Source: Acidovorax sp. KKS102 (lineage in GTDB: Bacteria; Pseudomonadota; Gammaproteobacteria; Burkholderiales; Burkholderiaceae_C). Taken from it: DNA of 64,000 bases. Location of the stretch: contig NC_018708.1 of the NCBI RefSeq assembly GCF_000302535.1, forward strand, positions 4,526,001 to 4,590,000, written 5' to 3'. A program made the position numbers and the translations under genes. Under the pieces are notes generated by a model that was not told the origin of the DNA, ran no database searches, and saw nothing but the letters and a program-made list of their open reading frames with translations. Every line of letters starts with the position of its first letter. Within the stretch, counting starts at the first letter, position 1. Positions 18,342 to 26,970 of this stretch are shown in pieces.

Positions 18342-18619
18342 GCAGTTTTCGTAGCACTTCAGGATCATGCAAGGCAGGCTATTACGCACTTTGAAAAACC
18401 AAATTCAATAGCAGCTGACGCTCGCCCTACAAAGGGATGTACCTCAAAACACCTAATCAGAGACTGATCTCTGATGTCTCGCCCAATCCGCGAGAGAAGA
18501 ACGCATCAAAGCAAGGGCGGTCCTTGAAAAACTCTTCGAAAAAACTGTCTAAAGCTTGCCAAGGGGATCAAATGAAACGGAGGCTGAGATATCACGCCAG
18601 TCAGGTTAAAACAGTCCAA
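18342..18619. other. Gene-free region between fliS promoter and fliD
   Basis: No convincing gene is seen. The stretch is AT-richer than its surroundings. It contains a weak match to the dispersed repeat (AAATTCAATAGCAGCTGACG, 18398-18417). No strong terminator for fliD is evident. Small open frames here have no recognisable features. Confidence 0.5.
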
Positions 18620-20077
18620 TCAACCCTTTGTATTGTTCCACTGCGTCACCTGCTGTGCTACATAGGTATTGAGCGCGCTCAACCTACCCAGGTTGGCATC
18701 TAGCCGACCATACTGTGCCAGCAGTTGCTCTTCACGCCGGCTGGCACGGTCGGCCACCCGCTGCTGATCGTCGGTATTGCGCTTGACTGCGTTTTGAATG
18801 GATTTGGTCTTGGTAGCAAACAAGCCGTCCGAGCCCAGCATGCCCGCAGCAAAATCCTTGATACGGGTCGCCATTCCGTCCGACGATGTACCAGCCTCGT
18901 CAGCGGAAAAAAACGCCTTGAGTGCATCGGGTTTGGCCATAGCAGCATCAAGTTTGGTTGCATCGACTTTCAAAGTGCCATCGGCCTGAAACTGCACGCC
19001 GATATCGGACAGTCTGCCAAATTCACTGCCAGGTGCTCCCGCCCCCCCCACAAGCTGGCGCAGCGCAGACTGCAGGCCCACTGCCGTCGAGTCCCCCTGC
19101 AGCGTGCCGGCAGACTTGTCGGCTGGGTTGTAGCGCGTCATCGCCGCGAGCGCATTGTTGAGGGCGTTGTATGAATCCACGAATGCCGTGATGTTGCCTC
19201 GCGCCCCAGCCGTGTCACGCTTGACTCCAATCTCGACCGGGGAAGTGGTCACTTGGGCGACGGTCAATGTCAAGCCCTCAACGGCATCGGCAAATGTCGT
19301 GTTTTTTGACTTCACCTCCACCCCGTTGATCGTGGCCAAAGTGTCGCGAGCAGACTGCGTCAGAGATAGACCAGTGGCGCTATTCTCCGGATCGAAGCCC
19401 AGGCGGGAAAGCCCAGAGCCATCGGTATTATTGCCGTCATCGTCCATCGCCTGGATGCGAAAACCCGACTCTTCACCAGTGGCGGTAGAGCGCACCAACA
19501 AACGCTCACCCGCTGCGTCGCGCAGCACCGTGGCATTGACGCCCGCATTGGCGGCATTGATCTTGGCGGCCACTTTGGCCAACGTATCGTCTGCAGCCGT
19601 GATATCGATGGAAACCTCAGGGGAGGCCCCTGGCGCAAACGCTGCCGCGCCGTCGGCCACATCAGGGGTGAAGTCGCCCTTGCTCCAAGCACCCAACTGA
19701 ATCTTGAGTGAGCCCGTGCCCACTGTTGCTCCGGTGCCAAAAACCGCAGACCCCACCGACTGGGCGCGTGCGAGCTGACGAACCTCCATGCTGAACGCCG
19801 TGGGCGCTGCAGCTGCGGTGGCCGTGCCCACCACTGCACTTGAGTTGCTGGAACTCAGCGTCATAGTCTCCCAACTGGAAGAAGATGCCAACTTGGCGGC
19901 CTGGTCCTGCAGGTTAGCAATTTGTGATTTCAGCTGACCATACGCCGACAACCGCGCGCTCAGCCCAGACGCCCTGACCTGCAATTGCTGCAGCGGCTGC
20001 TTTTCCAGAGCTACCAGTTTGGCAACAATGCCTTGAATATCCAGGCCGCTGCCTATACCGGGGGATGAAATGCCCAT
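18620..20077 (-). CDS. fliD: Flagellar filament cap protein FliD
   Basis: A 485-residue secreted cap protein that polymerises flagellin at the filament tip. The N-terminal FliD_N domain begins MGISSPGIGSGLDIQGIVAKLVALEKQPL with coiled-coil heptads to about residue 60. The C-terminal coiled coil (about 430-485; QNAVKRNTDDQQRVADRASRREEQLLAQYGRLD) ends in LNTYVAQQVTQWNNTKG. It has its own sigma-28 promoter at 20169-20195, giving a leader of roughly 85 nt. Confidence 0.96.
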   Translation of the reverse strand: MGISSPGIGSGLDIQGIVAKLVALEKQPLQQLQVRASGLSARLSAYGQLKSQIANLQDQAAKLASSSSWETMTLSSSNSSAVVGTATAAAAPTAFSMEVRQLARAQSVGSAVFGTGATVGTGSLKIQLGAWSKGDFTPDVADGAAAFAPGASPEVSIDITAADDTLAKVAAKINAANAGVNATVLRDAAGERLLVRSTATGEESGFRIQAMDDDGNNTDGSGLSRLGFDPENSATGLSLTQSARDTLATINGVEVKSKNTTFADAVEGLTLTVAQVTTSPVEIGVKRDTAGARGNITAFVDSYNALNNALAAMTRYNPADKSAGTLQGDSTAVGLQSALRQLVGGAGAPGSEFGRLSDIGVQFQADGTLKVDATKLDAAMAKPDALKAFFSADEAGTSSDGMATRIKDFAAGMLGSDGLFATKTKSIQNAVKRNTDDQQRVADRASRREEQLLAQYGRLDANLGRLSALNTYVAQQVTQWNNTKG

Positions 20078-20168
20078 GTCGATCTCCTGTTGCGGTCACG
20101 CAAAACCGGTTGCGACGCAGCGCAGCTTTCAGGCCACACTACGCACAACAAACACAGCCCATACAGTC

Positions 20169-20195
20169 TTGTCGGCAACGGCACACAGAACTTGA
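20169..20195 (-). promoter_or_regulatory. Sigma-28 (FliA) promoter of fliD
   Basis: Minus strand: TCAAGTTC (20188-20195), 11-bp spacer, GCCGACAA (20169-20176): 6/8 and 7/8 matches to TAAAGTTT-N11-GCCGATAA. It lies in the 137-bp gap between fliC copy 1 and fliD. Confidence 0.82.
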
Positions 20196-20214
20196 ACCTG
20201 TTTGCACTGCCCGT

Positions 20215-21630
20215 TCAACCCTGCAGGAGCTTGAGCACATTTTGCGGCAATTGGTTGGCCTGCGCCACCATGGCAGTACCCGCCTGCTGCAAGATCTGCG
20301 AACGACTCAGATTGGCCGTTTCCTGCGCAAAATCGGCATCCATGATGCGGCTGCGCGAAGCACTCAGATTTTCACTGTTCGTCTGCAGGTTATCGATGGT
20401 CGAGCTGAAGCGGTTCTGGATAGCACCCAACTGCGCGCGGGACGAGTTGATCTGGGTGAGTGCCGCATCAATGGCCGTCAGCGCAGTGTTGGCCCCACCC
20501 ACCGTGGAGATGTCGAGTGCTGCCACCGCCGTCCCTTGGCTGCCGATAGCCGTGCTGAGGTTGCCCATGGCGTTGGCAAACACCACGTTGCCCGTTTGAC
20601 CGCTAGCGGCGTAGGAAATATTGACCGTCGCGCCTGTTGTCCCGGCTGCAGCCAAACCAAATGCGGTCATGCTAGAACCCGTAGCGGTACCTGCGGCAAA
20701 CGCGGTGGTGATGTTGCGACCATCTGCAGCCGCAAGCTTCAGGCCCGAGCCGTCGTCGGTGGCAATCACCCCCGTGACCGCCGATACGCCATTGATGGCG
20801 GCCAATGCATTGGCCCGATTGCTTGCCGCATTGGTTGACGCCGCCACACTCAAAGCAGTTCCATTGATGGTAATGGTGGCGTTGCCCGCCGTGACACCCG
20901 TGCCGTCTGCCGCCACCGAGGCCACCGAGGTGGCATTGGCCGAAGCAGTCATGCCCGAAATGCCCGCTGCATTGATGGCCGAAGCAATCGCCTTGGCATC
21001 GTTGGCAATCGTGCCCAGAGAAATAGCCGAGCCGCTGCCAATAGTGACCGTCGCTGCGGCCGTGGTATCACTGGGCGTACCAATGGTTTGATTCACCAGG
21101 TTAATGCCCTGGAACTTGCCCAGCGTGCTGGTGCGCGCACTGGCGATCGAGTCAATGGTGATGGTCTGCCCGGCATTGGCCCCCACCTGAAAGGCCTGGG
21201 CCGAGAAAGAGCCATCCAGCAGCTTGGTGCCATTGAAATCGGTCTGTGTGGCCACGCGGTCGATTTCCTGGCTCAGCTGCGACACTTCTGCCTGCAGTGC
21301 CGCACGGTCAGTGCTGCTGTTGGTGGCGTTGGCAGATTGCACGGCCAATTCACGCATGCGCTGCAGGTTGTTGGTCACGCTGGCCATGGCGCCTTCGGCC
21401 GTTTGCGCCAGAGAGATGCCGTCGTTGGCGTTACGCACCGCCACGTTCAGCCCCCGGATTTGTGTGGTCATGCGCTCGGAGATGGCCAGACCGGCGGCAT
21501 CGTCCTTGGCGCTGTTGATGCGCAGGCCCGACGACAGGCGCTGCATGGATGTAGCCAACGAGTTTTGCGAAATGCCCAAGTTGCGCTGTGCGTTAAGCGA
21601 CTGGACGTTGGTGTTGATGACGGCTGCCAT
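20215..21630 (-). CDS. fliC: Flagellin, copy 1 (fliD-proximal)
   Basis: A 471-residue flagellin. The D0/D1 ends are complete: [19 protein letters not shown] at the N-terminus and [22 protein letters not shown] at the C-terminus; the middle (about 180-390) is the Ala/Thr/Ser/Gly-rich variable domain. The ATG at 21630 follows AAGGAGCTATCACC. It differs from copy 2 only near the termini (for example SLATSMQRL versus [17 protein letters not shown] versus DADFAAET). I found no sigma-28 element in its 198-bp upstream stretch, and a strong terminator separates it from copy 2, so its expression is uncertain. Confidence 0.96.
   Translation of the reverse strand: MAAVINTNVQSLNAQRNLGISQNSLATSMQRLSSGLRINSAKDDAAGLAISERMTTQIRGLNVAVRNANDGISLAQTAEGAMASVTNNLQRMRELAVQSANATNSSTDRAALQAEVSQLSQEIDRVATQTDFNGTKLLDGSFSAQAFQVGANAGQTITIDSIASARTSTLGKFQGINLVNQTIGTPSDTTAAATVTIGSGSAISLGTIANDAKAIASAINAAGISGMTASANATSVASVAADGTGVTAGNATITINGTALSVAASTNAASNRANALAAINGVSAVTGVIATDDGSGLKLAAADGRNITTAFAAGTATGSSMTAFGLAAAGTTGATVNISYAASGQTGNVVFANAMGNLSTAIGSQGTAVAALDISTVGGANTALTAIDAALTQINSSRAQLGAIQNRFSSTIDNLQTNSENLSASRSRIMDADFAQETANLSRSQILQQAGTAMVAQANQLPQNVLKLLQG
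20348..21342 (-). repeat. ~1-kb core shared with the second flagellin gene
   Basis: This tract appears identical base for base to 22045-23039 (constant offset 1697 bp) by eye. The flanking codons at both ends diverge, including at synonymous positions. That boundary pattern indicates recent gene conversion or a very recent duplication with edge repair. Confidence 0.85.
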
Positions 21631-21828
21631 GGTGATAGCTCCTTGATAAAGCCCAAATTCAGTGCACTGCCAGCAACAGCTCCGCCGCCTTTTGTGCCCA
21701 CAGGATTTGAGACGCAAGGCTCAGGGCCCTTTCATCTCATGAGGCTTTATTTTGTCGAGCATCGCTAGATGCAAACCACAGATGTAAACCGGCATCCTCC
21801 CGCATTTCCAGCGACCAGCAGCAAAACA

Positions 21829-21862
21829 AAACGGCGCTGAAGCCGTGACTTCAGCGCCGTTT
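21829..21862 (-). terminator. Intrinsic terminator of fliC copy 2
   Basis: A perfect 14-bp stem (AAACGGCGCTGAAG, loop CCGTGA, then CTTCAGCGCCGTTT), 53 bp after the fliC copy 2 stop, followed on the minus strand by TTTTGTTTTGC. It should strongly limit read-through into copy 1. Confidence 0.92.
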
Positions 21863-21914
21863 CCCCAATGTCGACGTCCATGGACGCCGAGGCTTTTCCC
21901 TGGCAGTTAGCTAT

Positions 21915-23327
21915 TTAACGCAGCAGAGACAGCACGCCTTGCGGCAACTGGTTGGCCTGCGCCACCATGGCAGTACCCGCCTGCTGCAAGATCTGCGAAC
22001 GACTCAGATTGGCCGTTTCCGCCGCGAAGTCTGCATCAATGATCCGGCTGCGCGAAGCACTCAGATTTTCACTGTTCGTCTGCAGGTTATCGATGGTCGA
22101 GCTGAAGCGGTTCTGGATAGCACCCAACTGCGCGCGGGACGAGTTGATCTGGGTGAGTGCCGCATCAATGGCCGTCAGCGCAGTGTTGGCCCCACCCACC
22201 GTGGAGATGTCGAGTGCTGCCACCGCCGTCCCTTGGCTGCCGATAGCCGTGCTGAGGTTGCCCATGGCGTTGGCAAACACCACGTTGCCCGTTTGACCGC
22301 TAGCGGCGTAGGAAATATTGACCGTCGCGCCTGTTGTCCCGGCTGCAGCCAAACCAAATGCGGTCATGCTAGAACCCGTAGCGGTACCTGCGGCAAACGC
22401 GGTGGTGATGTTGCGACCATCTGCAGCCGCAAGCTTCAGGCCCGAGCCGTCGTCGGTGGCAATCACCCCCGTGACCGCCGATACGCCATTGATGGCGGCC
22501 AATGCATTGGCCCGATTGCTTGCCGCATTGGTTGACGCCGCCACACTCAAAGCAGTTCCATTGATGGTAATGGTGGCGTTGCCCGCCGTGACACCCGTGC
22601 CGTCTGCCGCCACCGAGGCCACCGAGGTGGCATTGGCCGAAGCAGTCATGCCCGAAATGCCCGCTGCATTGATGGCCGAAGCAATCGCCTTGGCATCGTT
22701 GGCAATCGTGCCCAGAGAAATAGCCGAGCCGCTGCCAATAGTGACCGTCGCTGCGGCCGTGGTATCACTGGGCGTACCAATGGTTTGATTCACCAGGTTA
22801 ATGCCCTGGAACTTGCCCAGCGTGCTGGTGCGCGCACTGGCGATCGAGTCAATGGTGATGGTCTGCCCGGCATTGGCCCCCACCTGAAAGGCCTGGGCCG
22901 AGAAAGAGCCATCCAGCAGCTTGGTGCCATTGAAATCGGTCTGTGTGGCCACGCGGTCGATTTCCTGGCTCAGCTGCGACACTTCTGCCTGCAGTGCCGC
23001 ACGGTCAGTGCTGCTGTTGGTGGCGTTGGCAGATTGCACAGCCAGCTCGCGCATGCGCTGCAGGTTGTTGGTCACGCTGGCCATGGCGCCTTCGGCCGTT
23101 TGCGCCAGAGAGATGCCGTCATTGGCATTTCGGGTGGCAACGTTCAGACCACGGATCTGCGTGCTGAATCGCTCCGAAATGGCCAGACCAGCGGCATCGT
23201 CCTTGGCGCTGTTGATGCGCAAGCCCGACGACAGACGCTGCATGGACTGAGCCAGCGAGTTTTGCGAAATGCCCAGGTTGCGCTGTGCATTGAGCGACTG
23301 AACGTTGGTGTTGATGATGGCTGCCAT
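21915..23327 (-). CDS. fliC: Flagellin, copy 2 (distal, sigma-28 driven)
   Basis: A 470-residue flagellin starting [19 protein letters not shown] and ending [13 protein letters not shown]. It has the same variable domain as copy 1. The leader AAGGAGCTATCACC before the ATG is identical to that of copy 1. A near-perfect sigma-28 promoter lies about 155 bp upstream, and a strong terminator follows the stop. This is therefore the copy most likely to supply the bulk of the filament. Confidence 0.97.
   Translation of the reverse strand: MAAIINTNVQSLNAQRNLGISQNSLAQSMQRLSSGLRINSAKDDAAGLAISERFSTQIRGLNVATRNANDGISLAQTAEGAMASVTNNLQRMRELAVQSANATNSSTDRAALQAEVSQLSQEIDRVATQTDFNGTKLLDGSFSAQAFQVGANAGQTITIDSIASARTSTLGKFQGINLVNQTIGTPSDTTAAATVTIGSGSAISLGTIANDAKAIASAINAAGISGMTASANATSVASVAADGTGVTAGNATITINGTALSVAASTNAASNRANALAAINGVSAVTGVIATDDGSGLKLAAADGRNITTAFAAGTATGSSMTAFGLAAAGTTGATVNISYAASGQTGNVVFANAMGNLSTAIGSQGTAVAALDISTVGGANTALTAIDAALTQINSSRAQLGAIQNRFSSTIDNLQTNSENLSASRSRIIDADFAAETANLSRSQILQQAGTAMVAQANQLPQGVLSLLR
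22045..23039 (-). repeat. ~1-kb core shared with the first flagellin gene
   Basis: Partner of the tract at 20348-21342; no difference was seen between the two when read in parallel. Confidence 0.85.
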
Positions 23328-23482
23328 GGTGATAGCTCCTTGTGTAACTTAAAGCCCGAAGACGCGGTATTGCTTTCGGTGTCTCAAATGCCAGCACCCG
23401 CTGGCTGCCCAACCCGTTGACGCGCCACCTATGATTTTGGTTTTGCCACCGGGGACAGGGCTTTCATTCCCTGTTGTTTTTG

Positions 23483-23510
23483 TTATCGGCCCTCGGTGCA
23501 ACAAACTTTA
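23483..23510 (-). promoter_or_regulatory. Sigma-28 (FliA) promoter of fliC copy 2
   Basis: Minus strand: TAAAGTTT (23503-23510), 12-bp spacer, GCCGATAA (23483-23490). Both elements match the known consensus exactly; the spacer is one base longer than the usual 11. The predicted leader is about 150 nt. Confidence 0.93.
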
Positions 23511-23822
23511 GGGTTAGCGTAACTTTTTGTGTATAGATTGCGGGTCGGGTATGACGGCTTGGGTTGTGAAAGAGGCAGGTTTACTATCGTTTTAGTAGCT
23601 ATTAGAGCTTGCCAAGTGCTCGCCACGAACGCAGAACTCTTTAACACTCACTGAAACCGTTAGCTATGTGCTGGCGGGACGAGACGATTAAAGAATGGGA
23701 GCAAGCTTTGACAGGCAGCGGCCTCGAGCAACGACCACCAAATGCCAGCGGTGCAATCTGGCAGCACAACGCAGTCTTGTTTACACCAACGGTGCGCCTA
23801 AGACTCTGCCAAAATCGCCACC
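23511..23822. other. Intergenic region upstream of motA
   Basis: 312 bp between the fliC promoter and motA without a credible gene. It must hold the motA promoter, but I could not find a good sigma-28 match on the plus strand. A degenerate copy of the dispersed repeat is visible near 23590-23625 (TTTTAGTAGCTATTAGAGCT). Confidence 0.5.
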
Positions 23823-24683
23823 ATGCTTGTCATCATTGGTTACATCGTCAGCTTTGGCTGTATCTTCGGCGTGTATGTGATGCACGGTGGAAATATTGCC
23901 GTGATCCTGAAAGCCTTGCCCTTCGAGATCATCACAATCCTGGGCGGTGCGCTGGGGGCCTTTGTGGTCAACAACCAACCCAAGGTGCTCAAGGCCACCA
24001 TGGCTGCCATCCCCATGGCTCTTAAAGGCTCCAAGTACACCAAAGCACGCTACATGGAACTGATGGCAATGCTCTATGACATCCTCCAGAAGGCCCGTAA
24101 AGAGGGGCTGATGGCGATCGAGAAGGATGTCGAGACGCCGAACGAATCCGAGATTTTCAAGAAGTACCCCACGGTGGGCAACGATCACCATGTGATCGAG
24201 TTCATGACCGATTACCTGCGCATGATGGTGTCGGGCAACCTCAATTCCCACGAGATCGAAGCGTTGATGGACAACGAGATCGACACCCATCATCAGGAGG
24301 CCCACGCCCCTGTAGCAGCGCTGGCGCGGTTGGCGGGTGCGCTGCCGGCCTTTGGCATCATTGCTGCCGTGCTGGGCGTGGTGAATACCATGGGCTCGGT
24401 GGGCCAGCCGCCTTCAGTGCTGGGCGGCATGATCGGTTCAGCGCTGGTCGGCACGTTTCTAGGCATTTTGCTGGCCTACGGCGTCGTCGAGCCCCTTGGC
24501 GGCCTGGTCGAGCAAAAGACCGAGGACGCTGCCAAGGAACTGCAGTGCATCAAGTCCACCCTGCTCGCCAGCATGCAGGGCTACAACCCGGCCACGGCCA
24601 TTGAGTTTGGCCGCAAGGTGCTGTTCTCCAACGTCCGCCCCAGCTTCTCGGAGCTGGAAGGGCACGTGAAGGGCAAGAAGTAG
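23823..24683 (+). CDS. motA: Flagellar stator protein MotA
   Basis: The 286-residue stator subunit, with four membrane segments (about 1-20, 33-52, 170-190, 203-222) and a large cytoplasmic loop (60-165) that contacts FliG. Conserved features include the proline-containing LAGALPAFGIIAAVLGVVNTM and the C-terminal EFGRKVLFSNVRPSF. With MotB it forms the proton channel. The gene is 42 bp upstream of motB. Confidence 0.97.
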   Translation: MLVIIGYIVSFGCIFGVYVMHGGNIAVILKALPFEIITILGGALGAFVVNNQPKVLKATMAAIPMALKGSKYTKARYMELMAMLYDILQKARKEGLMAIEKDVETPNESEIFKKYPTVGNDHHVIEFMTDYLRMMVSGNLNSHEIEALMDNEIDTHHQEAHAPVAALARLAGALPAFGIIAAVLGVVNTMGSVGQPPSVLGGMIGSALVGTFLGILLAYGVVEPLGGLVEQKTEDAAKELQCIKSTLLASMQGYNPATAIEFGRKVLFSNVRPSFSELEGHVKGKK

Positions 24684-24725
24684 CCACCGCGAATGCAGTA
24701 GCCGCGCCACAACGCCCCTATCGCC

Positions 24726-25658
24726 ATGGCAGAAAAGAAGCTCCAGCCCATCATCATCAAGCGCGTCAAGAAAGGCGGGCACGCGGTGCATGGGGGCGCC
24801 TGGAAGATTGCTTATGCCGACTTCGTAACGGCGATGATGGCGTTCTTTCTGCTCATGTGGCTATTAGGGTCCACCGCGAAAGGCGAGCTGCAGGGCATAG
24901 CGGCGTATTTTTCGTCGCCACTGAAGGTGGCAATGGCAGGTGGCGATGGGGCGGGCAACAGCTCCAGCGTGATTCCTGGCGGAGGTAACGACCTGACCAA
25001 GGTGCATGGACAGGTGCGCCGTTCCGATGTGGAAGAAGCCAAGCAGCGCCGCATGAGCATCGATGCCGCGCGGGCAGAACGCGCCAAGCAGGACCAGGAG
25101 CGTCTCAAGGCCCTGGAGGCCAAGATCGATGCGCTGATCACAGAAAACCCGCGCCTGAACGAGTACAAGTCGCAAATCCGCATCGACATCACGCCCGACG
25201 GGCTGCAGATCCAGATCATTGACGACCAGAACCGCCCCATGTTCGACAGCGGGAGCGCGTTGGTAAAACCCTACATGCGCGATATCCTCCGCGAAATTGG
25301 CGCGGCCCTTGGTGGCGTTGAAAACCGCATCAGCCTGGCCGGCCATACCGACGCCGTGCCCTATGGCAACAGCGAAAAGGGGTACAGCAACTGGGAGCTG
25401 TCGGCAGACCGGGCCAACGCCTCGCGCCGAGAGCTGGTCTCTGCCGGCATGCCAGACGCTAAACTGGGCCGCGTGGTGGGCTTGGCCGCCAGCGATCTGC
25501 TGGACCCCAAGAACCCACGCTCCCCCTCCAACCGGCGCATCACCATCACGGTGTTGACCCGGGAGGCCGAAGAACGGCTCATGGGCAAAGGGATTCCCGA
25601 AATCACGTCCACAGAACTGTTGACTGAAAAGCGGGAAAATCCCCCCCCAAGCAGGTAA
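24726..25658 (+). CDS. motB: Flagellar stator protein MotB
   Basis: A 310-residue protein with one membrane helix (about 28-50, YADFVTAMMAFFLLMWLLG) holding the proton-binding Asp32, a plug region after it, and a C-terminal OmpA-like peptidoglycan-binding domain (about 145-280) with LAGHTDAVPYG, NWELSADRANASRREL and SNRRITITVL. The Asp-bearing helix is the proton-type (MotB, not PomB) form. It ends 72 bp before cheY. Confidence 0.97.
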   Translation: MAEKKLQPIIIKRVKKGGHAVHGGAWKIAYADFVTAMMAFFLLMWLLGSTAKGELQGIAAYFSSPLKVAMAGGDGAGNSSSVIPGGGNDLTKVHGQVRRSDVEEAKQRRMSIDAARAERAKQDQERLKALEAKIDALITENPRLNEYKSQIRIDITPDGLQIQIIDDQNRPMFDSGSALVKPYMRDILREIGAALGGVENRISLAGHTDAVPYGNSEKGYSNWELSADRANASRRELVSAGMPDAKLGRVVGLAASDLLDPKNPRSPSNRRITITVLTREAEERLMGKGIPEITSTELLTEKRENPPPSR

Positions 25659-25730
25659 CAGTTACGACTTGTCACCAAACCTGCCGCCCATGACAATGCT
25701 TACAGTAAATCTCGACTGAAAGGGTCCCAA

Positions 25731-26117
25731 GTGACCACAGCCCTTCGTTTTTTGATCGTTGACGACTTCTCCACCATGCGACGCATCGTTCGCAACCTGC
25801 TCAAGGAGAGCGGGTTCTCAGACGCTGACGAGGCCGAGGATGGTGTCGCCGCACTCAACAAACTGCGCAACAGCAAGTTTGATTTTGTGGTGACCGACAT
25901 CAACATGCCCAACATGAACGGCTTCCAGCTGCTGGCCGAGATCAAGAAGGACGACAAGCTCAAGCACCTGCCCGTCCTGATGGTGACCGCCGAAGCCCGC
26001 AAGGAAGACATCGTTGCTGCCGCTCAGGGCGGTGCTGCGGGTTACATCGTCAAACCCTTCACCAAGGCAACTCTGGAAGAGAAAGTGACCTTGATTCTGA
26101 AGAAGATGGGGCTATGA
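25731..26117 (+). CDS. cheY: Chemotaxis response regulator CheY (second copy, cheZ-linked)
   Basis: A 128-residue receiver with Asp11-Asp12, acceptor Asp56 ([12 protein letters not shown]), the MVTAEA switch loop and Lys108 (YIVKPF); the [20 protein letters not shown]-terminus closely resembles enteric CheY. It starts at a GTG (25731). cheZ follows 4 bp after its stop, so this is the best candidate for the motor-binding CheY. Confidence 0.97.
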   Translation: MTTALRFLIVDDFSTMRRIVRNLLKESGFSDADEAEDGVAALNKLRNSKFDFVVTDINMPNMNGFQLLAEIKKDDKLKHLPVLMVTAEARKEDIVAAAQGGAAGYIVKPFTKATLEEKVTLILKKMGL

Positions 26118-26121
26118 CACC

Positions 26122-26748
26122 ATGGACGACACACCGGACAACAGCCAGCCTGCCGCCGAAGCCGATGTTCACCACAAGATTGGCCTGCTGACCCGCCAGC
26201 TTCACGATTCACTCAACGAACTGGGGTATGCCGACAAGCTGCGCGGCTCCATGGGCGAACTGCCCGACGCCCAGAGCCGCCTGTCATACATCGCCCGGCT
26301 GACGGGCGAGGCCGCCGAGAAGGTGCTCAACCGCGTCGAGCAAGCCAAGGCGCAGCACGACTACATTGCGGCGGAAACGCGCCGAGTCGTCAACTCGCTG
26401 GTGGCGGACCCGGTGGCGGCTGTGGCCAAGGGCGAGATCTTCAACTTTCTGACCGATGTGGAGCGCGTGACCAAAGAGGCCGACACACACCTCACGGAAA
26501 TCATGATGGCCCAGGATTTTCACGACCTCACCGGCCAGGTGATTGCGCGCGTGGTGAATCTGGCAGCCACCATTGAAGAGCAACTGGTGCAACTGCTCAT
26601 CCAGACGGCCCCGCCCAACGCCCAGGTACCCGCCGAGCCCGCCCGCCGGGCCCACCTGCAAGGCCCGGTGGTGGACCCGGACAACACGCCCGACGTGGTC
26701 ACCGACCAGTCCCAGGTGGACGATCTGCTGGCCAGTCTGGGCTTCTGA
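26122..26748 (+). CDS. cheZ: CheY-P phosphatase CheZ
   Basis: A 208-residue helical protein. The active-site segment MMAQDFHDLTGQVI places the catalytic Gln at residue 131 with Asp132 before the FHDLTGQ helix. A flexible Pro-rich linker (165-195) leads to the C-terminal CheY-binding tail VDDLLASLGF. It accelerates CheY-P dephosphorylation. Tight linkage with cheY implies one transcript with motAB. Confidence 0.96.
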   Translation: MDDTPDNSQPAAEADVHHKIGLLTRQLHDSLNELGYADKLRGSMGELPDAQSRLSYIARLTGEAAEKVLNRVEQAKAQHDYIAAETRRVVNSLVADPVAAVAKGEIFNFLTDVERVTKEADTHLTEIMMAQDFHDLTGQVIARVVNLAATIEEQLVQLLIQTAPPNAQVPAEPARRAHLQGPVVDPDNTPDVVTDQSQVDDLLASLGF

Positions 26749-26763
26749 CACGCTGTTTTCAGC

Positions 26764-26820
26764 CCAATGTGCTTCAAGCGCTAGTGCAATATGCCCTAGC
26801 CGCTATCATTTTTGAAAATG
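26764..26820 (-). repeat. Dispersed intergenic repeat, copy after cheZ
   Basis: On the minus strand it reads AAAAATGATAGC...GCATATTGCACTAGCGCTT. The last 19 bases (26776-26794) are identical to those in the copy at 41079-41097, although the two loci are 14 kb apart and otherwise unrelated. Confidence 0.8.
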
Positions 26821-26890
26821 CTGATGACCATCGGCCGTAGCGGGCAGACGCCCGCCAGCGACTGAAAACACCCCGGGCCTCACCGAAAAG

Positions 26891-26908
26891 AGGGGGCGGC
26901 AGCCCCCT
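26891..26908 (+). terminator. Possible terminator after cheZ
   Basis: AGGGGGC, loop GGCA, GCCCCCT: a 7-bp perfect stem. Only a weak T-rich tail follows, so termination efficiency is doubtful. Confidence 0.4.
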
Positions 26909-26942
26909 TATCCACCTTTAGATTTCCAGGTCGCTCACGACA

Positions 26943-26969
26943 ATGGCATGACCCCAGCCGTCATGCCAT
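26943..26969 (+). promoter_or_regulatory. Perfect inverted repeat abutting the flhB start codon
   Basis: ATGGCATGA (26943-26951) and TCATGCCAT (26961-26969) are exact inverse complements with a 9-bp spacer, ending one base before the flhB ATG. In mRNA it could form a hairpin over the ribosome-binding region; no clear Shine-Dalgarno sequence is present. As DNA it could equally be a regulator site. Confidence 0.5.
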
Positions 26970-26970
26970 C

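Noticed and set aside
23666..23822. Possible small gene just upstream of motA
   Set aside because: The frame runs on into motA out of phase and shows no family features.
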